From: Chitinophagaceae bacterium
Lineage (GTDB): Bacteria > Bacteroidota > Bacteroidia > Chitinophagales > Chitinophagaceae
Length of the DNA stretch: 64,000 nucleotides
Reading direction: 5' to 3'
NCBI GenBank assembly: GCA_019745155.1
Contig: JAIETM010000015.1
Span: 124,001-188,000, forward strand
In this document: one piece after another, positions 17,800 through 26,376 of the stretch
Layout: every line of letters starts with the position of its first letter
How positions within the stretch are numbered: the stretch's first letter is position 1
The notes under the pieces: generated by a model
Database searches by the model: none
What the model saw: only the letters and a program-made list of their open reading frames with translations
Told to the model about the DNA's origin: nothing
Program-made: the position numbers and the translations under genes

Positions 17800-19017
17800 C
17801 TACATTTTCATTCCCTCCATTGGATTTGCGCCTTTCTTAAAAATAAATTCACTGTTTAACAAATAAGCCCCGGTTATCACAACAATATCTCCTGATTGAA
17901 GACCTGATTTTATCTCAACCCTTTCTCCATCTTCCATACCTATTTCAACCATCCTGCTTTTGAAAGTATGGTTACCTGTTTGTACCCAAACAGATGCACC
18001 AGTGCCGGTGCGGAGTACTGCATCAGATGGCAGGGTTAATGTGTTTACCTGTTTGCCTTTTATAGTTACATAAGCAGGCATGCCGGGCTTTAATAGTTTT
18101 CCAGAGTTGGCTACATTTACCCGTAGCAGGGTAATACGGGTTTGGGGATTAATTTCAGGGTTCATGAATTCAATCTTTCCAATTGTTTGCTTGCCTGGCA
18201 AATCAGGGAATTGAACAGAGGCAAGTGCATTATTATCTATCTGCGATAGTTGAGATGTATAAACCTGTGCTTCTGCCCAAAGGGTTGATAAATCCGCTAT
18301 CCGGACAATAGTTCCACCTTCCATGGCATATTCACCTTCCCTTATATCCAATGTGGTAATATACCCTGCAACAGGACTATAAAAAGTGGTAAGAGCTGTT
18401 GTAGTTTTTCTTATTGCTATTTCCTGTATTTGGTTTTCAGATAAGCCCCACAGCAGCAATTTATTTTTTGCACTTTGTAACAATGCCGTAAAATCAATCA
18501 GCGGATTATCAAGTGTTTTCTGTTTTTCCAGTGCCAGTATATATTCCTGCTTGGCATTATTCAACTCCTCACTGTATATATCAAATAATTTATCTCCTTT
18601 ATTAACATAGTCGCCCAGGTTTTTGAAGTAAAGCCGTTCAATTCTACCCATCACTCTTGCGCTTACCGCATTTATATTTCGCTGGTCGGCATTTAATGTT
18701 GCGGTAAGCACCATCTGGTCGCCAATCATTCCGCTACGGATAGTATCTGTTGAAATATTCCCCAATTGTATTTGCTGGTCACTAAGTTGAACCTCATTAG
18801 GGTCTTTTGAAATGCCTTTTTTTGCTTCTATCAGTTTCATGCCACATATAGGGCAATTGCCCGGTTTATCCTGCATTACCTGCGGGTGCATTGAACAGGT
18901 ATAATATACATCGTTCATTTCCATATTATGTTCTGCCTGTGCTGGAGTTTTTGTATTCTTATTTTTGCAGGCGGCAAATAAAAACACAAACACTGCTGCG
19001 ATAAATAACTTTTTCAT
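17800..19017 (-). CDS. cusB: CusB-like adaptor lipoprotein with HMBD, copy 1
   Basis: A 405-residue membrane-fusion protein. A lipobox (LFAAC) is followed by an HMBD module YYTCSMHPQVMQDKPGNCPICGM (about residues 38-60, by position), then the adaptor: RVMGRIERLYFKNLGDYVNKGD, an alpha hairpin with LDNPLIDFTALLQSAKNKLLLWGLS, and a C-terminal barrel ending KGANPMEGMKM. The Met-rich end and HMBD fit Cu(I)/Ag(I) handover to CusA. It is one of two tandem CusB-type genes. Confidence 0.87.
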   Translation of the reverse strand: MKKLFIAAVFVFLFAACKNKNTKTPAQAEHNMEMNDVYYTCSMHPQVMQDKPGNCPICGMKLIEAKKGISKDPNEVQLSDQQIQLGNISTDTIRSGMIGDQMVLTATLNADQRNINAVSARVMGRIERLYFKNLGDYVNKGDKLFDIYSEELNNAKQEYILALEKQKTLDNPLIDFTALLQSAKNKLLLWGLSENQIQEIAIRKTTTALTTFYSPVAGYITTLDIREGEYAMEGGTIVRIADLSTLWAEAQVYTSQLSQIDNNALASVQFPDLPGKQTIGKIEFMNPEINPQTRITLLRVNVANSGKLLKPGMPAYVTIKGKQVNTLTLPSDAVLRTGTGASVWVQTGNHTFKSRMVEIGMEDGERVEIKSGLQSGDIVVITGAYLLNSEFIFKKGANPMEGMKM

Positions 19018-19106
19018 CTTTTAAATATTTTATTGTTACCGCTATCAATATCATTATTATCTTTTTCTGCTTAGTATTATTTCATCGTCTTTACTTTTCT
19101 ATTTTT

Positions 19107-20456
19107 TCAGTCTTTATCCCTGATTTTTATAAAACTTTCGCTATCCATTAAAAACTGTGCATTTATTGCCACAGAGTCAGCAACAGTAATACCTCGAGTT
19201 ATTTGAATTAAATTTTTATAGACTACTCCTGTTTCAACCTTTTGTGTTTTGTACCCGTTACCACTTCTTACAAATACAACTTTCGCAAGACCCAATGATA
19301 GTATGGCTTCTTTTGGTAACCATTTTGCATTTATTGCGTTGCTAAAAATAGTAGCCCGTAACTGGCTGCCGATGGGTAATTGCAAAGCACTGTTATCAAT
19401 ATTTACCCTTGCCGTTAATGTTTTACTTCCGGGTCTGAAAAAAGGTTCAATAAAATAAATAGAGCTGTTAAAATCTTTATCTGGTTTAGCTTCTGGTACA
19501 ATTTTTACTTTATTGCCGACTTTAATAAACACCTGGTCTGATGGATAGATATTCAGCAAAGCCCACACTTTATTAGGGTTATAAACTTTAAAAATAGTCT
19601 GCCCCTTTTGTAAATACATTCCTTCTTTAAGGCTAAGCTCTTGGGTTGTTAGTGATGTAGCTTCATTCATAGCGGGAGCTTCCGGAACGGAGTTATTCAT
19701 CTCCGTATTTAACGCCTCATGAATATGACCGCTGTACCTGCTGTAAACAGGTACAGTAAAAAGTGGTTTTTGTGTACTTACCACCTGCTGTAGTTGTTCA
19801 CCAGGAAAACCAAGCAACAATAATTTTTCTTTAGCTGCATTAATTAATGAGCTATTGGATGGATCGTTTTTTATCAGAAATAAAAGATTTTGCTGTGCGG
19901 TAAGCAACTCAGGGCTGTAAATGTCCATTATTTTTTGCCCTTGTTTAATCAACTGGTAGCGATACCGGACATACAACTTTTCAATCCTTCCACTTATCCG
20001 TGCAGATATTGCTCCGACTTCAGTAGTGTTGTACGCTGTATAACCAAGTGCATTAATTTCTACGGGTTCTTCACTGCTTAATAGCGTTGTAGAAGGTATG
20101 GTAGAAATTGCATAGCCGTTGGTCGGCTGCAGTAAAGTATGCAAAGAAACATCGTGTATTTCTTTGCTTGCACTTTCCTTTTTTACCAGGTGCATTCCAC
20201 AAATAGGGCAATCGCCAGGTTTGTCTCGGATAATTTGGGGATGCATGGAACAGGTGTATAATACCTTCTCTTCTGCGGAAGAAGCACTCATATTCCCATC
20301 CTTACTATCCATGTTCATGTTTTCCATTTCAGCCATCTCTTCGTGCTGGGTATGTGTAGCATTTTTTGGAATCAGTATTTTAAAATATATCCAAGCGGAC
20401 ACAACCAGTAAAACCAGTACCGATGTTATAATTATTGCTATTTTCTTTTTTTTCAT
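19107..20456 (-). CDS. cusB: CusB-like adaptor with HMBD, copy 2
   Basis: A 449-residue adaptor anchored by an N-terminal helix (IAIIITSVLVLLVVSAWIYF). A Met/His-rich stretch (HTQHEEMAEMENMNMD) leads to an HMBD module (YTCSMHPQIIRDKPGDCPICGM, about 68-89, by position). The adaptor fold follows with RISGRIEKLYVRYRYQ and a YSRYSGHIHE insert. It lies 19 bases after the multicopper oxidase gene. Why the operon needs two adaptors is not clear; they may form a hetero-hexamer or serve different steps. Confidence 0.86.
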   Translation of the reverse strand: MKKKKIAIIITSVLVLLVVSAWIYFKILIPKNATHTQHEEMAEMENMNMDSKDGNMSASSAEEKVLYTCSMHPQIIRDKPGDCPICGMHLVKKESASKEIHDVSLHTLLQPTNGYAISTIPSTTLLSSEEPVEINALGYTAYNTTEVGAISARISGRIEKLYVRYRYQLIKQGQKIMDIYSPELLTAQQNLLFLIKNDPSNSSLINAAKEKLLLLGFPGEQLQQVVSTQKPLFTVPVYSRYSGHIHEALNTEMNNSVPEAPAMNEATSLTTQELSLKEGMYLQKGQTIFKVYNPNKVWALLNIYPSDQVFIKVGNKVKIVPEAKPDKDFNSSIYFIEPFFRPGSKTLTARVNIDNSALQLPIGSQLRATIFSNAINAKWLPKEAILSLGLAKVVFVRSGNGYKTQKVETGVVYKNLIQITRGITVADSVAINAQFLMDSESFIKIRDKD

Positions 20457-20475
20457 AACTGATTAATAAAATATT

Positions 20476-21972
20476 TTAAGTCAATTGATATTGTAACATC
20501 ATGCCGTCATCTTCATGTTCACGATTGTGGCAATGAAAAACGAATACACCTGTTAATGTTGAAAATGGAATAATGATTTTTACCGTTTCACGGGGCATTA
20601 CTAAAACAGTATCTTTCCAGCCGCTTTCAGAAGCTGACAACTGTGCCCGGCCACCGCTTCTTTCCAATACCTGAAAATGTACGCCGTGCAGGTGCATAGG
20701 ATGTGGTTCATCACCCTGTGAATTATCAAATACCCATATCTCTGTTGCATTAGCTGTTACATTTTCATCAATCCTGTTTTTATCATAAATCTTATCATTG
20801 ATTCTGTGTATGCCTGTCATATTCATGCCACTGCTCATTTGCATGGCATTTATAACAAAGTTTCTTGTCTTTGAAGATGCGGAAGGAGAAATAGCATTAA
20901 CAGAAGAAAGCGAAGCTGGTAAAGTAAACCCATCACTTATGGTTTGTGTTACTTTAAACTTCATAATCTTAAACCCTTGCTTACCTTGTGCACTGCCAGC
21001 ATTATCAAACATCTTGCTCTCTAAAAATATATCAGTGCCTATGTTAAGCCCGGCAAAGTTTACCAGCACATCTAATCTTTCGCCTGGTGCCAGTACAATG
21101 TTTTTAACTGCTGTGGGATTTTTTAATAACCCACCATCATTTCCAATAATAATTAAATCAGCATTATTACTGAAAGCAAGGTTATAGATACGGGCATTAG
21201 AACCATTTAATATCCGCAACCTGTAAAATCTTGTTGCCACCTCTGTGTAAGGAGATGCTTCTCCATTTACAATAATTGTTTCGCCCATATAGCCAGACAT
21301 TACTTCTCCCATAGAAGGGTTATAAGCGATGCCAGATGCAGTAAGTCGTTTGTCCTGTATTACTAAGGGGATTTCATAAATACCAGAGGGCAGGTTTAAA
21401 GCTGCTTCTTCTGCATCGTTAATTATAAACAAACCGGCTAAACCCCGGAATGCCTGTCTTGCTGTTGCCCCATCTGGATGCGGATGATACCAGCATAGTC
21501 CTGCACGTTGATTAACTGCGAACTGGTAATTAAACCCACTGCCTGGATTTATAACAGATTCCGGATGCCCATCCATATTGGCAGGAATCTTTAAACCGTG
21601 CCAGTGGATATTACTTTTTTCAGAAAGATTATTCTGGAAATTTATGTTGGTATTAATGCCACTATTAACACGGATAGTAGGACCCAGTATTCCATTAGCC
21701 TGGTAGCCCAATACAGAAATATTGCTGCCATTAATATTTGCCATTGTTGCCTGAGCCGTTAATGCTGTATTGCCTGTTACTGTGTTGGGAATGGGTAATA
21801 ACCTGCTGAAATTTCCTTCTGTTACGGGAACCGGTTGCCCGCCCATATTCATATTCCCCCCATTCATCATGTTGTTCTTATTACATGCTGCTAAAAAGGC
21901 TGCAATGGAGCCCGTTATTAATATACCGCCTGCTCCTATCACTGTATTTTTAAAAAACTTCCTGCGTTTCAT
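20476..21972 (-). CDS. Multicopper oxidase (CueO/CopA-like)
   Basis: A 498-residue periplasmic oxidase that should convert Cu(I) to Cu(II) with O2. It has a Tat-type signal (RRKFFKN) overlapping a possible lipobox (FLAAC, Cys30). All four copper motifs are seen: HWHG (123-126), WYHPH (161-165), HPMHLHG and HCHNREHEDDGM (480-491), the last with the type-1 Cys481, His486 and Met491. A Met/Asn-rich stretch (NMMNGGNMNMGG, 34-45) may bind Cu. It sits between adaptor and TolC genes. Confidence 0.92.
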   Translation of the reverse strand: MKRRKFFKNTVIGAGGILITGSIAAFLAACNKNNMMNGGNMNMGGQPVPVTEGNFSRLLPIPNTVTGNTALTAQATMANINGSNISVLGYQANGILGPTIRVNSGINTNINFQNNLSEKSNIHWHGLKIPANMDGHPESVINPGSGFNYQFAVNQRAGLCWYHPHPDGATARQAFRGLAGLFIINDAEEAALNLPSGIYEIPLVIQDKRLTASGIAYNPSMGEVMSGYMGETIIVNGEASPYTEVATRFYRLRILNGSNARIYNLAFSNNADLIIIGNDGGLLKNPTAVKNIVLAPGERLDVLVNFAGLNIGTDIFLESKMFDNAGSAQGKQGFKIMKFKVTQTISDGFTLPASLSSVNAISPSASSKTRNFVINAMQMSSGMNMTGIHRINDKIYDKNRIDENVTANATEIWVFDNSQGDEPHPMHLHGVHFQVLERSGGRAQLSASESGWKDTVLVMPRETVKIIIPFSTLTGVFVFHCHNREHEDDGMMLQYQLT

Positions 21973-21995
21973 AATAGAGGTTTATGATAAATAAA

Positions 21996-23252
21996 TTATT
22001 TTATTTGTAAGATCCTTTCCAATTCAACCTGCATCGTTAGCAATTCCTGCAATTGCTTTAAATAGTCAAGCTGTGTCATATTTAATGTTTCCCATGCATC
22101 AAATAATTCAAATAACTCTTCTGTATTCTGTTCGTATGACAACTGATAAGTTTGATAGTTTCTGCGAAGGGCTGGCAGGATTTTTTCTTCAAATAATTTG
22201 ATTTGCTTTTTTTTATTGAGAATATCAGTTCGCATACTATAAGCCATGCCGGTTGATTCATTTAAAATCATTTTCTTTTGCTGTTGCAATGACTCATTTT
22301 TCCATTTCAGGCTTTCAATATTGGCTTTATTCATTTTTGCTGACCATCGGGCCATTGGTAAACGCACCATTGCCATTGCTGTAAATTGCATGGGCTGACG
22401 TGCCCAGCCATAAGCATTTTCAAACCGGAATCCAAACTCCGGCAACAACCTTGTCCTTTCAGTTTCCTGTTTTAATATATTCACATACATTTCTTTTTCG
22501 ATAGCTTTGATATCACTCCTGTTGGTTACAAATAGCGCAGTATCAAAGACTATACTTTGATAATCCTTAATGATATAAGAAGTGTCAATATCAAATTCAA
22601 CTGTTTTATCCCGGTACATTAACGTGTTGAGATTATATTTTCTTTGCTTTATTTCATTCTCCAGCATAATCCTCATACTTTGTACATTTGCAAGCGCTGC
22701 CTTTGCCTTGTAGTAAGCGTTAATCTTTTCAAGCCCGTTTTTATACCGTATCTCAGCGCTTTGAATCATATAGTTTAAAAGCTTTTCATTATCATCTAAA
22801 ATCAACAACTGTTTTTTTATTACTATCCATTCATAATAATTTTTCTTTGCATCTGCATACAACTGGTTTAGTGTATAACCTTTCTTTTCCTTTTCTACCG
22901 ATGACATGGACGACATGTATTTATAATCTGCATTTAACCGTTTGGGGTTAGGTATGATTTGTTGTGCTGCAATGGTATATTGTCCCATACCGGGTTGCCC
23001 ATTCATTGACTTCCAGTAACGGGGAGCATAAGGTGTCATAAAAAATCCTGATGACAGCTCAGGAGCCATCCAGCTTTTAGCGCCTTTGGCAGCTTCATCC
23101 AATGAACGAACTTCCGCATCATACATTTTCAAAGTGGGATTACTCAACTGAATTGAATCCAGAATTGAATTAATGTCTGATGTTTTTTGAGCATGAGCCG
23201 GAAGAACAAATTGGACTATGAGGCCAAAAAATAAATAAAATGCTTTTTTCAT
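21996..23252 (-). CDS. cusC: TolC-family outer membrane protein (CusC-like)
   Basis: A 418-residue outer-membrane factor with a signal peptide (FVLPAHAQ). The long alpha-hairpin repeats are typical: QLSNPTLKMYDAEVRSLDEAAKGA and a C-terminal LDYLKQLQELLTMQVELERIL. A Met-rich segment in the middle (GFFMTPYAPRYWKSMNGQPGMG) is common in copper-type OEPs of Bacteroidota. It lies within the Cus-like operon, 23 bases upstream of the multicopper oxidase. Confidence 0.87.
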   Translation of the reverse strand: MKKAFYLFFGLIVQFVLPAHAQKTSDINSILDSIQLSNPTLKMYDAEVRSLDEAAKGAKSWMAPELSSGFFMTPYAPRYWKSMNGQPGMGQYTIAAQQIIPNPKRLNADYKYMSSMSSVEKEKKGYTLNQLYADAKKNYYEWIVIKKQLLILDDNEKLLNYMIQSAEIRYKNGLEKINAYYKAKAALANVQSMRIMLENEIKQRKYNLNTLMYRDKTVEFDIDTSYIIKDYQSIVFDTALFVTNRSDIKAIEKEMYVNILKQETERTRLLPEFGFRFENAYGWARQPMQFTAMAMVRLPMARWSAKMNKANIESLKWKNESLQQQKKMILNESTGMAYSMRTDILNKKKQIKLFEEKILPALRRNYQTYQLSYEQNTEELFELFDAWETLNMTQLDYLKQLQELLTMQVELERILQIK

Positions 23253-23287
23253 GAAATAAATATTTATATCGTTTACTTTTCTATTTT

Positions 23288-24274
23288 CTATAATTCATTT
23301 TCACAGCTACTGCTGTTTTCAAAACAATTCAGGTTATAAATAGTGGTTGAAGTAATATTGTCCAAAGCTGTGTCAGTTAAAAAAGCCTGATGACTTGTAA
23401 TAAGCACATTATTAAATGTCAGTAATCTTGAAATGGTATCATCCTGCAACACATCTTCAGAATGGTCTTCAAAAAATAATCCAGACTCTTCTTCATAAAC
23501 ATCAATACCCAGGTAACCGATTTGCCGGTTTTTAAGACCAACAATTACATCCTTAGTATTAATTAAAGCTCCCCGGCTGGTATTGATGAGCATTACACCG
23601 GATTTCATTTTACTAATAGATTCATTACAAATCATGTAACGGGTAGCAGGTGTAAGAGGCACATGCAGCGTTATGATATCCGACTCTTTATATATTCTTT
23701 CGTAATCTGTATAAATAACACCATATTTTTCTTTAAGCATTTCATTCTCTACCTGGTCTGTAGCAAGGATTTTACAATCAAATCCATATAGTATCCTGGC
23801 AACAACTGCTCCTATTTGCCCTGTACCTATAATGCCCACCGTTTTACCGTGCATATCAAACCCAGTCAAACCATCTAATGAAAAATTTAAATCATGTACC
23901 CGGTTATTGGCACGGATAAGTTTACGGTTTAATGCCAGCATTAATGCTACCGTATGTTCTGCTACTGCATAGGGAGAATAAGCAGGCACTCTTGCAGTAC
24001 GGAAGCCTAATTGTTTTGCCTTTTCAAGATTAACATGATTGTACCCGGCAGAGCGAAGTACAAGAAATCTTATGCCTGCTTCACTTAGCTTTTCTATTAC
24101 AGGAGCAGACGCATCATCATTTACAAATATGGATACGGCTTTAGCGCCTTTTGCTAAATAAGCTGTTTCACTTGTTAGAGGAACATCCAATAACCTTAGA
24201 TTGTGTTTACTGTCATTTGCTTTTAGCAGATACTCCTTTTCAAATTTGTGTGTACTGTATATTACCGTATCCAT
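23288..24274 (-). CDS. D-2-hydroxyacid dehydrogenase (D-lactate dehydrogenase-like)
   Basis: A 328-residue NAD-dependent dehydrogenase of the D-isomer family. The dinucleotide motif GIIGTGQIG is at about residues 148-156; the catalytic Arg (INTSRGALIN), Glu (DVYEEES) and His (ITSHQAFL, about 293) are all present. It closely follows the D-lactate dehydrogenase layout. The expected reaction is pyruvate to D-lactate or a related 2-keto acid. It is out of place inside a copper efflux operon (35 and 57 base gaps), yet clearly co-oriented. Confidence 0.88.
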   Translation of the reverse strand: MDTVIYSTHKFEKEYLLKANDSKHNLRLLDVPLTSETAYLAKGAKAVSIFVNDDASAPVIEKLSEAGIRFLVLRSAGYNHVNLEKAKQLGFRTARVPAYSPYAVAEHTVALMLALNRKLIRANNRVHDLNFSLDGLTGFDMHGKTVGIIGTGQIGAVVARILYGFDCKILATDQVENEMLKEKYGVIYTDYERIYKESDIITLHVPLTPATRYMICNESISKMKSGVMLINTSRGALINTKDVIVGLKNRQIGYLGIDVYEEESGLFFEDHSEDVLQDDTISRLLTFNNVLITSHQAFLTDTALDNITSTTIYNLNCFENSSSCENEL

Positions 24275-24331
24275 TTTAAATTTATTTAATGCTATGACTG
24301 TCTGTACTGATAATACTATAACATGCCGTTA

Positions 24332-24769
24332 CTAATTTGCTTTTGAACTATGACTTTGTTTAAAATGTTTTTCGAAATATTCCTTTGCATTTGTTTCTGA
24401 TTTAAAATACAATACATCTTCCTTAGAGCCTGGCTTACCAATTATAAAAGCTATTGATTTATCAACCTGTTCCCTGGAAAGAGGGTCAGAGGTAAACCGG
24501 GAAGTAGAATCTTCATTCAACGTTTTTACACATCCTTCGCAGCAGCCGTAGTATATTTTATTATTTAATGGAACTGCAATCTGAACAGAATTCATAAATC
24601 TGTTGTTAACCATACACACTTCATTGTTTGGAAGTTTTGTGATGCCAGAGTCGGAAAATATTACCGTATTAAAAGTATTTTTTGCTGTGCTCTTACTATC
24701 TGAATTGCATGAGATTAAAGCAAACAGAATAAGAGCAAAAATAATCGGGGAATAATATTTCGTTTTCAT
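24332..24769 (-). CDS. Cys-rich TRASH/YHS-like lipoprotein
   Basis: A 145-residue lipoprotein (lipobox ALISC). The mature part contains VCMVNNRFM and YYGCCEGCVKTL, a cysteine arrangement like TRASH/YHS metal-binding domains and similar to MlpB-type proteins of Bacteroidota, then SRFTSDPLSREQVDKS. The three Cys of GCCEGC plus the VCM Cys could bind Cu(I). It is in the middle of the Cus-like operon. The family assignment is by resemblance only. Confidence 0.65.
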   Translation of the reverse strand: MKTKYYSPIIFALILFALISCNSDSKSTAKNTFNTVIFSDSGITKLPNNEVCMVNNRFMNSVQIAVPLNNKIYYGCCEGCVKTLNEDSTSRFTSDPLSREQVDKSIAFIIGKPGSKEDVLYFKSETNAKEYFEKHFKQSHSSKAN

Positions 24770-24821
24770 TTTGAATTGATTTTTTATCTTTTTAATAATT
24801 ATAAATTATCTGACTGATACA

Positions 24822-25688
24822 TTAGTGAAGTTTTTTTTGGATGAGTGAATGACATAATTCATTACCTTCCCTGATAATCCTATCAGCTCTATCGCCTTTA
24901 ATACCGATTTGTGATAATAATTGCGGATTGTGACAGAGTTCTTTACACATTACGATATGCCTATTTAATAATTCATTTTTTTCATGTACACTTAATGTGG
25001 TAAGACAGGTTAGGGGATACAAACCTGTTTCGTCGATAATATCTTTCAGTCCCTTACCAAAGGGGTAATCCCACGACCACAGATGCAGACAAGCACATGA
25101 GCCATATTGAATCGCATCTGTTGTTAATCTTGTATTGGTAACCACCCAGCCCTGGTGGAATTTCATACCATGCCCTGGTATTTGCTTCCATTGTTCTTCA
25201 ACATCCCTAAACCGGGAATGTATGTAGAGCGGAATTTTTACGTTTGTTACATTCCCTGGCTGATTGTGGTATTTACATTCAATCATAAAATGCTGGTTGT
25301 CCTTTTCTGCAATTACATCTACTTCATGCTTTACGCATTTACCCCGCACTGTAATGCCTACCTGTACGGCATAACCTTGTTCTTTCAATAAAGCGGCAAT
25401 AAAATTCTCAAAAGGGAAACCGGATGGTCCTAATTCCATAATTGCCTGTTTCAAATGAAATCTGGCTGCCATAGGCTTCGAACGACTTTTTAATTTACTC
25501 ATGGCCATTTTATAAATTTTTTTAGTCGGGATTCCATCATACAGCCTGCTTTCAATATCTATGAGAATATCGGTGGCTAATCTTTCATTTGCACCTGCTT
25601 TACCCAGTGCATGCAGTAATTGTTCTGAATTAAAGGGTTCCTGTTCACCACTGTGTTTTTTTATTAATATTTGTCTACTCTTAGCCAT
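24822..25688 (-). CDS. ATP-cone / PD-(D/E)XK nuclease fusion protein
   Basis: A 288-residue cytoplasmic protein. Residues 4-85 form an ATP-cone, the nucleotide-sensing domain of NrdR and ribonucleotide reductases (KHSGEQEPFNSEQLLHAL and KSRSKPMAARFHLKQAI). Residues 92-200 form an Mrr-like restriction endonuclease fold with Asp124 (HEVDVIAEK) and Glu137-x-Lys139 (FMIECKYH). The active-site triad is intact. It is 11 bases downstream of a DUF4136 gene in the copper operon. A nucleotide-gated nuclease, for defence or DNA-damage response, is an inference. Confidence 0.8.
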   Translation of the reverse strand: MAKSRQILIKKHSGEQEPFNSEQLLHALGKAGANERLATDILIDIESRLYDGIPTKKIYKMAMSKLKSRSKPMAARFHLKQAIMELGPSGFPFENFIAALLKEQGYAVQVGITVRGKCVKHEVDVIAEKDNQHFMIECKYHNQPGNVTNVKIPLYIHSRFRDVEEQWKQIPGHGMKFHQGWVVTNTRLTTDAIQYGSCACLHLWSWDYPFGKGLKDIIDETGLYPLTCLTTLSVHEKNELLNRHIVMCKELCHNPQLLSQIGIKGDRADRIIREGNELCHSLIQKKLH

Positions 25689-25699
25689 TATTTCAGCTT

Positions 25700-26365
25700 T
25701 TAATTTTTTGTTTCACTTCGATGCTTGCGAAATGGTTTTACAGGATATTGTTCCAGCATATCATACACTACCGGGTGAAGGTTCATTTGCAGGTAAGCTG
25801 TATCATATAAATCTGCATTAGCCGTTCCAGACCATACTATTTTTTCCTGCACCCTGTCAATAACATTTAGCGTAATTGAATTTTTAATATAGGTTTCCCT
25901 GACGGCAGTATTTTCTTTTGGGTAGTTAAAATATTTATAGGTAAATGGTTTATTGTATTTAAGTGGATTATTTAGGGGATGTAAAAATGGATTACCATAT
26001 TCTGTTATTGTTGTTGTGCTGAGTGGCGTTGTAACAGAAGGATTAGCCTTTTCGAGTGTTTTTCTTTTTACAATTAGCTCCAACAATACATCCGGGTTGT
26101 CAGTATTTACTTTGTAACCTCTTTCTCCCATACAATGTGTAAAATAGTTCATGGTATTATTCCGCATCCTTGCAAAAAAATTGTTTGCATCACCGGAATC
26201 CTTATCCGGCAGCCAGGCAAAGGTCTTATACTGTTTAAAATCTGCAGACCGGTCATAGTTGGCTTGTATATCTTTGTACATTTTTTGACTGCATCCTGCC
26301 AGTACAAATAATGCAATACTAATTATGACGCAGTTTTTTATAAAATATGTTGTACTTATTCTCAT
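25700..26365 (-). CDS. DUF4136 lipoprotein, copy 2
   Basis: A 221-residue lipoprotein (lipobox LAGC) with the DUF4136 signature YDRSADFKQYKTFAWLPDKD and the C-terminal LHPVVYDMLEQYPVKP. It follows the CusA-type gene by 11 bases, just as copy 1 follows the other RND pump. The C-terminal end is basic (RKHRSETKN). Function unknown; location suggests a periplasmic accessory to RND efflux. Confidence 0.82.
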   Translation of the reverse strand: MRISTTYFIKNCVIISIALFVLAGCSQKMYKDIQANYDRSADFKQYKTFAWLPDKDSGDANNFFARMRNNTMNYFTHCMGERGYKVNTDNPDVLLELIVKRKTLEKANPSVTTPLSTTTITEYGNPFLHPLNNPLKYNKPFTYKYFNYPKENTAVRETYIKNSITLNVIDRVQEKIVWSGTANADLYDTAYLQMNLHPVVYDMLEQYPVKPFRKHRSETKN

Positions 26366-26376
26366 GTCTCTTATTT

